This document shows positions 7,632-15,430 of a stretch of DNA of 24,283 nt, piece after piece. Origin of the DNA: Bog-159 sp049520215 (GTDB taxonomy: Bacteria; Acidobacteriota; Terriglobia; Bryobacterales; Bryobacteraceae). Every line of letters starts with the position of its first letter. The stretch's first letter is position 1. The notes beneath the pieces were generated by a model, which saw only the letters and a list, made by a program, of their open reading frames with translations, ran no database searches and was not told the DNA's origin. The stretch spans positions 1 to 24,283 of the forward strand of contig JBEKPZ010000185.1 in NCBI GenBank assembly GCA_049520215.1, read 5' to 3'. A program made the position numbers and the translations under genes.

Positions 7632-8423
7632 TCACAGATGATCGGAGAACCGGGGCTTCAGACTCCGGAAGACCAGCAGGCCCGAAAGCAGCATGAAGAG
7701 CGAGATGCCGGCGAGTTTGCAGAGCAACGCGGTGCCCGGGCGCGTCCCGTCAATCAGGATATCGCGCATGGCCATCACCAGCGCCGCCAGCGGATTGAGC
7801 TGGTAGATGGCCCTGTAGTTCGCGGGAATAATGGCAAAAGAATAAACCACGGGCACCATCCAGAACAGCACGGTGTTGGCCGATTCCACCAGATAGCGCA
7901 TGTCCCGGATATACACGTTGAGCGCAGACGTGATCAGGGAGAGGCCGCACACAAAGATCACTTCCAGTCCCCACACCAATGGCAGCAAGATCCAATGGCG
8001 ATTGGGGGGTTTTCCGAACAGAAACGCCAGCGCGATCAACAGGGCGATCTGAATGAACAGATGCAAGCAGTTCGAGAGCACTGCCGCCAACGGAATGATT
8101 TCGGCGGGCGCGGGCACGCGCTTAATCAGGCCGGCACTATCGACCAGTGAAGTCGTCCCGGAAATCCAAGCGATGCTGAAGAAATTGAAGGGGACCAGGC
8201 CGCACATCACGAACAGTGCCCAGTTCGGGTCGGGGCTCTTTAGTATCTTGGTAAAAACGAACGTCAAAACGCCCATCATTACCAGAGGATTCAAAAGCGA
8301 CCAGAGCACGCCCAGTGACATGTTGCGATAGCGGATCTTAAAATCCTTGGCGATCAAATTGGACAAAAGGAAGAGCGAATCGCCATGCCACATGGTTTGG
8401 GACGGATTGGAAGCCCCCAGCAT
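7632..8423 (-). CDS. wzm: Wzm-like ABC-2 permease for polysaccharide export
   Basis: An ABC-2 type inner-membrane permease of about 263 residues with six predicted helices, the first near residues 45-62 after the conserved cytoplasmic entry DFKIRYRNMSLGVLWSLLNP. The motifs NVYIRDMRYLVE (169-180) and YQLNPLAALVMAMRD (207-221) are typical of the Wzm/TagG/RfbA group. It forms the pore for the adjacent ATPase. The frame is open up to 8612, which would run into the divergent gene at 8493. The start is therefore placed at ATG 8423; ATG 8393 is an equally usable alternative, and neither has a strong ribosome binding site. It is the first gene of the minus-strand operon wzm-wzt-glycosyltransferase-YfhO. 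Confidence 0.93.
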   Translation of the reverse strand: MLGASNPSQTMWHGDSLFLLSNLIAKDFKIRYRNMSLGVLWSLLNPLVMMGVLTFVFTKILKSPDPNWALFVMCGLVPFNFFSIAWISGTTSLVDSAGLIKRVPAPAEIIPLAAVLSNCLHLFIQIALLIALAFLFGKPPNRHWILLPLVWGLEVIFVCGLSLITSALNVYIRDMRYLVESANTVLFWMVPVVYSFAIIPANYRAIYQLNPLAALVMAMRDILIDGTRPGTALLCKLAGISLFMLLSGLLVFRSLKPRFSDHL

Positions 8424-8492
8424 AGCACACGCTGGGCGCCACGTTCTCCGGGCGAATTGAGTTAGACTTGATCGTTCGGTCCCCGCTCCCGC
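8424..8492. other. Divergent intergenic region between wzm and the 1194-aa gene
   Basis: This 69-bp gap must carry the promoters, or at least the leaders, of both arms of the export block. I could not find a convincing -35/-10 pair on either strand, and neither start has a clear Shine-Dalgarno sequence. The gap would let export and polymerisation genes be controlled together. Confidence 0.4.
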
Positions 8493-11400
8493 ATGCTGAC
8501 ATTGAAGGAAATAGCGTTCGACCTCTACGAGCGGTATATCCTGCTGGAGCACATCGGCAAGCTCTTTCGGCCGGGTGAGTCCCCGTACAACGTGCTGGAT
8601 GTTGGCGGACATACGGAGACGTTCTGGCCTGGATTTTCGTCTCTAGCCGGAGTTCTGATTCCGGGCGCGCGGGTGGCGGTCGTGGACCTCATTCCCACGG
8701 CCGGATTGCAGAACTATATCCAAGCCAGCGGCGTGCAGCTTCCTTTCCGCGACGGCGCTTTCGATCTGGTCTGTTCGCTCGACACCCTCGAACATGTCCC
8801 CGCCGAACATCGGCCGGCGTTATTGTCGGAGCTTCTCCGGGTCACTCAGGATGGCTTGTATATGGCGTTTCCGTTCGACTCCGCCAGCAACCGGTGGGCG
8901 GAGTCCATGGTTCGCGAGTACACCAATGTGGTGCTGCAGAATCCTGTTCCGGCCTTGCTGGAGCACCGTCAGTTTGGCCTGCCCGAGCGAGAATCCGTAA
9001 CGCGCTGGTTCGCGAACAACCCGTATCCCTGGATCGGCTTCGGGCAAGGCAACACCGATGTCTGGCTGCTGATGATGCTGACTTACCACAGCCTGCGGAT
9101 GCCCGGTACGGATTTCGTCCAGGAACTCAATGGCCGTTTTAACCAGGTGTACGCCGCCGAGGACTGGGCCGAACCGAACTATCGGGCCGGATACCTGCTC
9201 TCGAAGCGCCGGGGCATCGCGGATCTGGAAGAGGTGCGGGCGTCTTTCGGATCCGCCGGCAAACAGGCCGATCTCGAAAGCGTGCTGGCGTTTTGCCAGC
9301 TTTTCCTGACTATCGCCCAGAACGGGCGCGTGACTGCCGACAAAGACAGGCACATTCGCAACATCGAACACGAACTGGCGGACGCGCGGGCTTATAAGCG
9401 AAAGTGGGGTGAGGTGGCCGTGATGCTGGGGCGCCTGGAGAGCGGCGTGCTCGATACGCCCCCATCACTGGCATCCGAGGACACGCTGGCGGACTGGCCG
9501 CGGGACCGCGTCTCCCGATTGCTGGAAGCGGCCGGCCAGGCACGCGCCAGCGAGATCGCTAACAAGCTGTCGCAGATGGCCGCACAGGTGGATCGGATGT
9601 CGGCACAGGCCGCACAGCAGGTGGATCAGGTGGCCGCACAGGGCGCACAGCAAGCAGCGCAGATGGCGGCACAAGCCGCTCAGCAGTTGGATCAGATGGC
9701 GGCACAGGCCGCTCAGCAATTGGATCAGATGGCGGCACAGGCCGCCCAGCAGTTGGATCAGATCGCAACACAGGGCGCACAACAGTTGGAAACGATTCGG
9801 GAGCGGATCGACGGTCTCCAGAGCCGTCTGGAATTTCAAGCGCGCCTGGATGGCCGCATGCGGGATCTGGAAATCGGTCTGGTCACCAACAAGCGCGCGA
9901 TTCAAGCCATCTACGACAGCCGGATCTGGAAAGCGCTGTGCGCTATGGGCGGGGTGCTGCAACGACTTGCTGGCCGCCGCTCCGCAGCGGACCGCGGGCC
10001 ATGGACGCCGCGGGAAGAAGCCGTTACCGCTCCTTCCGCTCAATCGCATCGCGGCGCCACGGACGACTTCATGGCGTTGGTGTGCGATTATCCCGGCCAC
10101 GCTGGCGTCCTACCTGTACGGGATGTAGTCGAAATCCGCGGCTGGGTACTCGCCGAATCCGGGATTGATCGCGTATGGGTCCAAATTAACGACGACCCTC
10201 CGATCCCGGCGTCTTACGGCATTCCGCGGCCGGATGTTGCGCGCAGCCATCCCGGAGTCATAGGCGCCGGCCAGTCTGGCTATCGGTTTTTCTGGGATAC
10301 CAGCGGCCTGCCGGAAGGCCCTTGTGCCGTGCGCGTGACTGCTGTGGCACGCAGCGGGCAAACCCGGGAAGCGGCCTGCAACGTGGCGATCGATTGGAAG
10401 ACGCCGCCCGATTACGGCCTGTGGATCGCCCACAACGAACCAACCGTCGAAGACCTGCAGCGGCTGCGGCGCGAGGCCGCACGTTTCGCCACTTGCCCAC
10501 GCATCAGCATCGCGCTGCCGGTGTACAAGACTCCCATCGCCGTACTCACCCGCTCGATCGAGTCCGTGATGGACCAGACCTATCCAACTTGGGAGCTGTG
10601 CCTGGCCGACGACGGCTCGCATGACGCGGCGCTTGCCGCCGTCTTGGAGCAATATTCACGACGCGATACTCGCATCCGGCACGTCACGCTGGAACAGAAC
10701 CGCGGAATCTCCGGCGCTACCAATGCGGCCCTGAGCTTGTGTACGGGAGAGTATGTGGCCTTCCTGGATCACGACGACGCGCTCGCCGCCTTTGCATTGT
10801 CCGCGGTTGTCCAGGCCATCAATGACCATCCGGACACCGAGATTTTCTATTCCGACGAAGATAAAATCGACGAGCGGGGCCGCCGCTACGACGCATTTTT
10901 CAAACCCGATTGGTCTCCCGACCTGTTTCGCTCCTGCAATTACATCTGCCATTTTGTGGTGATGAAGCGCGCGCTGGCGGAAAGCCTAGGCGGGCTGGAC
11001 CAGACCTACAGCGGTTCGCAAGACTACGAATTCCTGCTGCGCGCCAGCGAACGCACGCAGAAGATCAGAAGGATACCCAAGATCCTATACCACTGGCGGG
11101 CAATCGCCGGTTCCGCCGCCAAAGCGTCGGAGGAAAAGCCGGAAGCCAGCGCGGATGGAAAACGGGCCTTGGCGGCGTATCTCGGGAGGAACGCGCCGGG
11201 CGCCCACGTGGAGGAGGTAGGGGCTTGCCGCTATCGAGTCCGCTATCCCATTGCCGGAAATCCGCGGGTCAGTATTCTTATCCCTACCGGCGGCCACAAG
11301 AACGTCTTCCGGGCGCTGGAATCCGTACTGGAAAAGACGGCCTACAAGAACTATGACATCTTATTGATCGACAACTCCCGCGCGGCGCAAGTGGCGGAAT

Positions 11401-12077
11401 ATGCGCACCGTCTGGCCGCGCGCAAAGCACCCGTCCGGTATTTGGACTGGCGCGGCAAACCATTCAACTTCTCGCAGATGAACAACACGGCGGCCCGCGC
11501 AACGGAGTCGCCTTATATTCTCCTTCTGAACGACGACACCACGGTGATCGCTGCCGAGTGGCTGACCGCGATGCTGGAGCACGCCCAACGGCCGGAGGTC
11601 GGCGCGGTCGGGGCGCAGTTGTGGTATCCGAACGATGTGATTCAGCACGCCGGCGTAGTGATGGGCATCTACGGCAATTGCAGCCATGCCTTTAAGGGCC
11701 TGCCGGGCGGACGGGCGCATTACTTTGATTTCCCCAACCTGATCCGCAACTGCAGCGCCGTGACAGGCGCCTGCCTGCTGGTCGCGCGCGACAAATTCTT
11801 CGAGGCCGGGGCATTCGACGAAGTCAATCTGGCGGTAGCCTTTCAGGACGTGGATCTTTGCCTGAAGCTGCTGGAACTCGGGTTTCGCAACGTGTACACT
11901 CCGTATGCCAAGCTCTACCACTATGAATCGGCCACCAAGACCGAAAAAGATAAGATTCCGGACGCAGCCGAGGACGCTTTCATGAAGCACAAATGGGCCC
12001 GGTATATCGCGGACGATCCATACTACAACCCCAATCTGGCCCGCCGGAAAGAGGATTTCAGCCTGGCGTTAGACTGA
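8493..12077 (+). CDS. Methyltransferase / hendecad-repeat helix / double GT2 glycosyltransferase fusion (1194 aa)
   Basis: A four-part cytoplasmic protein. Residues 1-250 are a SAM-dependent methyltransferase: motif I is NVLDVGGHTET (33-43), the acidic loop VAVVDL lies near 61-66, and FDLVCSLDTLEHVP is at 90-103. Residues about 350-460 are a long helix built of 11-residue repeats of the type MAAQAAQQLDQ. Residues about 540-635 form a small beta-rich domain (EIRGWVLAESGIDRVWVQIN). Two GT2 domains follow. The first is about 669-875 (ADDGS 705-709, DHDD 759-762) and the second about 925-1180 (LLNDDTT near 1011-1017, QDVDLCLK near 1118-1125). The last two resemble the double-GT2 protein encoded at 4903-6894. 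A methyltransferase beside a rod-like helix recalls chain terminators such as WbdD of ABC-exported O-antigens, here fused to glycosyltransferases. The domain calls are firm; the terminator role is inference. Confidence 0.93.
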   Translation: MLTLKEIAFDLYERYILLEHIGKLFRPGESPYNVLDVGGHTETFWPGFSSLAGVLIPGARVAVVDLIPTAGLQNYIQASGVQLPFRDGAFDLVCSLDTLEHVPAEHRPALLSELLRVTQDGLYMAFPFDSASNRWAESMVREYTNVVLQNPVPALLEHRQFGLPERESVTRWFANNPYPWIGFGQGNTDVWLLMMLTYHSLRMPGTDFVQELNGRFNQVYAAEDWAEPNYRAGYLLSKRRGIADLEEVRASFGSAGKQADLESVLAFCQLFLTIAQNGRVTADKDRHIRNIEHELADARAYKRKWGEVAVMLGRLESGVLDTPPSLASEDTLADWPRDRVSRLLEAAGQARASEIANKLSQMAAQVDRMSAQAAQQVDQVAAQGAQQAAQMAAQAAQQLDQMAAQAAQQLDQMAAQAAQQLDQIATQGAQQLETIRERIDGLQSRLEFQARLDGRMRDLEIGLVTNKRAIQAIYDSRIWKALCAMGGVLQRLAGRRSAADRGPWTPREEAVTAPSAQSHRGATDDFMALVCDYPGHAGVLPVRDVVEIRGWVLAESGIDRVWVQINDDPPIPASYGIPRPDVARSHPGVIGAGQSGYRFFWDTSGLPEGPCAVRVTAVARSGQTREAACNVAIDWKTPPDYGLWIAHNEPTVEDLQRLRREAARFATCPRISIALPVYKTPIAVLTRSIESVMDQTYPTWELCLADDGSHDAALAAVLEQYSRRDTRIRHVTLEQNRGISGATNAALSLCTGEYVAFLDHDDALAAFALSAVVQAINDHPDTEIFYSDEDKIDERGRRYDAFFKPDWSPDLFRSCNYICHFVVMKRALAESLGGLDQTYSGSQDYEFLLRASERTQKIRRIPKILYHWRAIAGSAAKASEEKPEASADGKRALAAYLGRNAPGAHVEEVGACRYRVRYPIAGNPRVSILIPTGGHKNVFRALESVLEKTAYKNYDILLIDNSRAAQVAEYAHRLAARKAPVRYLDWRGKPFNFSQMNNTAARATESPYILLLNDDTTVIAAEWLTAMLEHAQRPEVGAVGAQLWYPNDVIQHAGVVMGIYGNCSHAFKGLPGGRAHYFDFPNLIRNCSAVTGACLLVARDKFFEAGAFDEVNLAVAFQDVDLCLKLLELGFRNVYTPYAKLYHYESATKTEKDKIPDAAEDAFMKHKWARYIADDPYYNPNLARRKEDFSLALD
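9597..9794 (+). repeat. 33-bp in-frame tandem repeat array encoding 11-residue helical repeats
   Basis: Six consecutive 33-bp units encode residues 369-434, each close to MAAQAAQQLDQ. The three units at 9663-9761 encode identical peptides, and their DNA differs at only a few third codon positions. Eleven-residue (hendecad) periodicity is typical of right-handed or straight coiled coils. The low DNA divergence implies recent unit duplication, and gain or loss of a unit would keep the reading frame. Confidence 0.9.
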
Positions 12078-12090
12078 GACCGGCAATGCG

Positions 12091-13572
12091 ATGGGCTTGA
12101 TTGGCTGTGTAGACACGCTCTGGGACACACGCATCTCCGGATGGGCTTCCGACGATGCCGATCCTAAGAAGCCGGTGCAGGTCGATGTAATCGTCAATTC
12201 GCTACCGGTTGCGACTGTCCCCTGCGTGGTCTTTCGCGAAGATCTGCTTGCCGCCGGCATCGGAGATGGCCGCAAAGGGTTTGTTTTCGACCCCGCCGCA
12301 CATTTGAAACCCGGCCGCAACAGTCTGGAAGTGTACTATACCGGCTCCCGTTTACTTGTACCCGGAGGCCGGGGGCGCTGGGTAAAGCGCCGGGAAGGCA
12401 GGATATCGGACTGGGAAGCCGCGTTCCTGGCGGCGCTTGAGGCCTATTTCGAATTCAAGCCGGAGCATCATGTTTGCGGGATAGGAGAAGGCGCGCAAGA
12501 GTTAGGGCGCGTCTTCTCCGATGCGGGGGTCCCGTTTCGGAAATTCACCAGCATGGACCTGCCCTACGATCCGGCGGAGAATGCCGATCTAGTGGTTGCA
12601 TGTGGGGCAGACCGTCGTTTTTTGTGGTCTGCCTTGACGCAGCTTGTACAAGGTCACATGCATAAGCCCGGTTTTCTGGCAATCGGCTTCGAAGAGACCG
12701 CGGCAGTCTCCGGGCAGATCCGGCAGGTTTTCCGGGAGTGTGGCGCTGCGGAACCTATGCTGGAATCGCTCGCAACGCCGGGTGGGACGCGCCGGATTTT
12801 CGCCTTTGCGAAAACACGGGTTACGGAAAATGCGCCGGTTCTGGCCCATATTCACGTGCCGAAGTGTGCGGGGACCTCGTTTCGCGTCCTGCTGGAGACG
12901 TACTTCGGACCGCGGCACCTGGGCCTGTACGTAAACGATACTTATTTTGTCTACGGCGACGAGGCTCTTCGGAGCTACCTGCTGCAAGGTCCCGAATTGC
13001 AAGGATTCAGCTCGCATCACGTGCGGCGATTCCCGCACTGGCTGGCCGGACGCGAAATGTTCTACATCACGTTTCTGCGCGATCCCATCCAGCAGTTCGT
13101 CTCGTACATGACGCACATCAAAAAGCATTACGCGGAGATTACTTCGGCAAGCTTGCTCGCAGCCGTACCGCCGGACGCACCGCAACTGACGCTGCGCGAA
13201 TTTGCCAGATGGCTCCTGACTCAAGACCGCGACATCCCCTTCCGCGAGAATCACAACGTGAACTTCTTCGCGTGCTACAGCGCTCCCGCAGCCCCTGACC
13301 GTTTGGAGGCGGCCAAAGCCGCTCTGGAGGGGTTCTTTTTCGTGGGCATTACCGAGCGTATGGAGGAGAGCGTGAACAAGCTGCGGGCGTTGGCGCGGGC
13401 CGCTGGCCTGGACTTTCCGCCGGGGTCCCTACCAGTCGAGAACGCGTCGGCCGATTTTCGGGATGACCTGGAGTGGATCCATCCCGGCGACGAGGTTGGA
13501 TCCATGCTGTTGCGGTCGGTGGAGCAAGACCGGCAACTCTACGATTGGGCGGCGGCGCGCGTCACAGCGTAG
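12091..13572 (+). CDS. Sulfotransferase with N-terminal beta-rich domain
   Basis: A 493-residue protein whose C-terminal part (about 250-490) is a carbohydrate-type sulfotransferase using PAPS. HVPKCAGTSF (255-264) is the 5'-phosphosulfate-binding loop, and FLRDPIQQFVSYM (328-340) is the 3'-phosphate-binding motif with Arg330 and Ser338. Residues 1-95 (RISGWASDD near 14-22, FREDLLAAGIGDGRKGFVF at 48-66) form a beta-rich module like that inside the preceding fusion protein. Residues about 105-245 look Rossmann-like (CGIGEGAQELG near 129-139) but lack recognisable catalytic motifs. The gene begins 13 bp after the fusion gene and is probably co-transcribed, which suggests sulfation of the same exported glycan. 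No signal peptide is seen, so it should act in the cytoplasm before export. The acceptor sugar is unknown. Confidence 0.88.
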   Translation: MGLIGCVDTLWDTRISGWASDDADPKKPVQVDVIVNSLPVATVPCVVFREDLLAAGIGDGRKGFVFDPAAHLKPGRNSLEVYYTGSRLLVPGGRGRWVKRREGRISDWEAAFLAALEAYFEFKPEHHVCGIGEGAQELGRVFSDAGVPFRKFTSMDLPYDPAENADLVVACGADRRFLWSALTQLVQGHMHKPGFLAIGFEETAAVSGQIRQVFRECGAAEPMLESLATPGGTRRIFAFAKTRVTENAPVLAHIHVPKCAGTSFRVLLETYFGPRHLGLYVNDTYFVYGDEALRSYLLQGPELQGFSSHHVRRFPHWLAGREMFYITFLRDPIQQFVSYMTHIKKHYAEITSASLLAAVPPDAPQLTLREFARWLLTQDRDIPFRENHNVNFFACYSAPAAPDRLEAAKAALEGFFFVGITERMEESVNKLRALARAAGLDFPPGSLPVENASADFRDDLEWIHPGDEVGSMLLRSVEQDRQLYDWAAARVTA

Positions 13573-13573
13573 A

Positions 13574-13724
13574 CGGATTTCACGCAAAGACGCAAAGGAA
13601 CCGCAAAGACCGCCAAGAAACACAAGAGGCAAATCAGGCGGACGACCTCATCTAGCAGCTAGTAGCTTGGATTTTGTTTTCTTTGCGTTCTTTGCGGTCC
13701 CTTGGCGTCTTTGCGTGAAACCCG
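13574..13724. repeat. Large imperfect inverted repeat (CACGCAAAGACGCAAAG type) between convergent genes
   Basis: The left arm (13574-13625) and right arm (13673-13724) match as reverse complements at roughly 44 of 52 positions, around a 47-nt centre. Each arm is made of short degenerate units related to CGCAAAGA. The structure begins two bases after the sulfotransferase stop and ends 11 bp before the convergent FAAL-like gene's stop. It could therefore act as a two-way terminator. Its composition resembles dispersed intergenic hairpin repeats found in many bacteria; copy number in this genome cannot be seen here. Confidence 0.85.
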
Positions 13725-13735
13725 TGGCTTTTATC

Positions 13736-15430
13736 TTACTTCTTTTCCGCCCGGAACTTGGCCCATGCCAACTGCGACTTGCCCAGCTCGAACAGAATCT
13801 TCAGCGCGTTGACCTTCTCCGGCGGCACTAGCTCGCCCGCCAGGAATTGGCGCAGGGCTTCGGAGCGGCGCAGTTTGCCCGACGACGTCCGCGGCAGCGT
13901 CCCAGGCTCGAGTAACTCCACGTCCCGCGGCTTGAGCGAAAGTCCGGTCAGGATGCAGTGGTTGATCTCCGCGATCACCTCTTCCTCGGTGCGTTTGCTG
14001 CGCGGGTCCTTCTCCGCCAGAATGATAAGCTGCTCCCCTTCGCCTTCGACCATGGTGCTCACCGCCGCGGTGCAGCCTTTGCGTACGCCTTCCACATCGA
14101 GCAGCAGCTCTTCCATCTCCTGCGGAGCGTAGTTGCGCCCGCGAATGATGATCAGGTCCTTGGCGCGTCCGGCGATGTAGAGTTCGCCTTCGTGAAAGAA
14201 GCCCAGATCGCCGGTGTCCAGCCAGTCGCCGTGAATCATATTGGCGGTGAGCTCGGGGCTTTCCCAGTAACCCTTGGTGATGGACGGCCCTTTGGTCCAG
14301 ATTCGCCCCACCCGCCCGTCCGGTACTTGCTGTTCCTGGTCGTCGAAGATGGCTACCTCCACGCTCGGCAGCGCGCGGCCGACCGATACGATGCGCCGTC
14401 CCGGTCCCGGATGCGCCGTGCCGCCATTCCACAAGCCCTCGCGGCTGAATTCGGTGAAGCGGGGCAGATCGTCGAGATCGGTGAAGGTGACGCCCAATCC
14501 GGCTTCGGCCAAGCCGTAGACCGGAGTCATGGCGGTGGGCTGGAAACCCCAGCGCGCGAAGCGTTCGGTGAAGCGCTGGACGCCATCGGGCTCGATCGGC
14601 TCTGCGCCGTTCAGGGCGGCCCGCCAGCGCGACAGGTCCACGCCTTCCATTTCCTGGTCTTTGATCGACAAGGTGCGCAGCCAGATGGCCGGCCGAGCCA
14701 GGAAAGTATCCGGCCCCATGTATGTCACGGTGCCGGGGTAATACATCCCCAGATACAGGCAACCAACCAGGCCCATGTCGTGATAGAGCGGCAGCCAGCA
14801 GACACAGCCGTTATCGACTTCATCCTCGCCACGGTACACCAGACATTCCTGCATCATGGTCAGATTGGCCAGCAGATTAGTGTGCGTCACCATCACGGCT
14901 TTAGGCTCGACGGTGGTGCCCGACGAGAATTGCAGGAACGCGGGTTGCTCCGGATCCACATCCACCGGTTGCCAGCGTCCGCCGCCGGTCTGTAAATCCT
15001 TGGCTTCCAGAACCTCGCGGAGGGACTCTACGCCAACCACCCCAGGGCCCAGCAGCTTGCGGATGCGGCCTTCGGTAATCAGGTACTTTGCCCCTATCTT
15101 GGTCAACATTTTCCGCAAGCGGGCGAAGTATTCGTCCAACCGGAAGGGCGGATAGAGAGCGGCTGGAATACCGCCGGCAAGCTGCACGCCCAGCAGAGAA
15201 TCGAAAAACTCGATCGAGGTGGAGAGGATCAGGGCCACGCGGTCGCCGCGCTGGAGTCCGCGCGCCTGCAATGCCGCGGCGGCCTTTTGCGCGCGGTGCA
15301 GCACGTCCTGGTAGGGATAAAAAGTGGCTTCCTCATTGGGTGCCACAAAACGCGCGCCCCAGCGCGTGCAATTCTCCAGGTTCAACAGAATTTCGGGCAG
15401 CGTGGCGCCTTTGAGCGTCAGAGCACTCAT
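13736..15430 (-). CDS. Fatty acyl-AMP ligase-like adenylate-forming enzyme, with an apparent internal gap
   Basis: A 564-residue member of the ANL superfamily closest in style to fatty acyl-AMP ligases, which activate fatty acids and load them onto acyl carrier proteins. The ATP loop is FSSGTTVEPKAVM (168-180). WLPLYHDMGLVG (212-223), AALNGAEPIEP (271-281), DTGDLGF (405-411) and RAKDLIIIRGRNYAPQEME (422-440) are all family-typical. The catalytic lysine is Lys519 in TSSGKLRR. Between LRTLS (251-255) and IKDQEMEGVDLS (256-267) the usual segment of about 20 residues containing a PNFAY-like motif is missing, so activity is uncertain. The start is ATG 15430, sharing ATGA with the stop of the upstream ACP gene. 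This coupling suggests the ACP is its acceptor. The longer frame to 15505 lies inside the ACP gene and is not needed. Confidence 0.88.
   Translation of the reverse strand: MSALTLKGATLPEILLNLENCTRWGARFVAPNEEATFYPYQDVLHRAQKAAAALQARGLQRGDRVALILSTSIEFFDSLLGVQLAGGIPAALYPPFRLDEYFARLRKMLTKIGAKYLITEGRIRKLLGPGVVGVESLREVLEAKDLQTGGGRWQPVDVDPEQPAFLQFSSGTTVEPKAVMVTHTNLLANLTMMQECLVYRGEDEVDNGCVCWLPLYHDMGLVGCLYLGMYYPGTVTYMGPDTFLARPAIWLRTLSIKDQEMEGVDLSRWRAALNGAEPIEPDGVQRFTERFARWGFQPTAMTPVYGLAEAGLGVTFTDLDDLPRFTEFSREGLWNGGTAHPGPGRRIVSVGRALPSVEVAIFDDQEQQVPDGRVGRIWTKGPSITKGYWESPELTANMIHGDWLDTGDLGFFHEGELYIAGRAKDLIIIRGRNYAPQEMEELLLDVEGVRKGCTAAVSTMVEGEGEQLIILAEKDPRSKRTEEEVIAEINHCILTGLSLKPRDVELLEPGTLPRTSSGKLRRSEALRQFLAGELVPPEKVNALKILFELGKSQLAWAKFRAEKK

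Noticed and set aside
7329..8150. Plus-strand open frame of 273 codons
   Set aside because: It lies opposite wzt and wzm, whose motifs are clear; the product is rich in His/Gln/Arg as antisense frames usually are.
9597..9794. CRISPR-like regular repeats
   Set aside because: Units are directly adjacent with no spacers and lie within a reading frame; they encode a helical repeat.
9465..10100. Minus-strand open frame with striking Leu/Cys/His repeats
   Set aside because: It is the antisense reading of the 33-bp repeat array in the fusion gene; the periodicity belongs to the sense strand protein.
13574..13724. Insertion sequence ends or a MITE with target duplication
   Set aside because: The arms are inverted, but no flanking direct duplication and no transposase can be seen, so it is called only an inverted repeat.
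13958..14995. Plus-strand open frame of 345 codons
   Set aside because: It lies wholly opposite the FAAL-like gene and encodes no family-like motifs.
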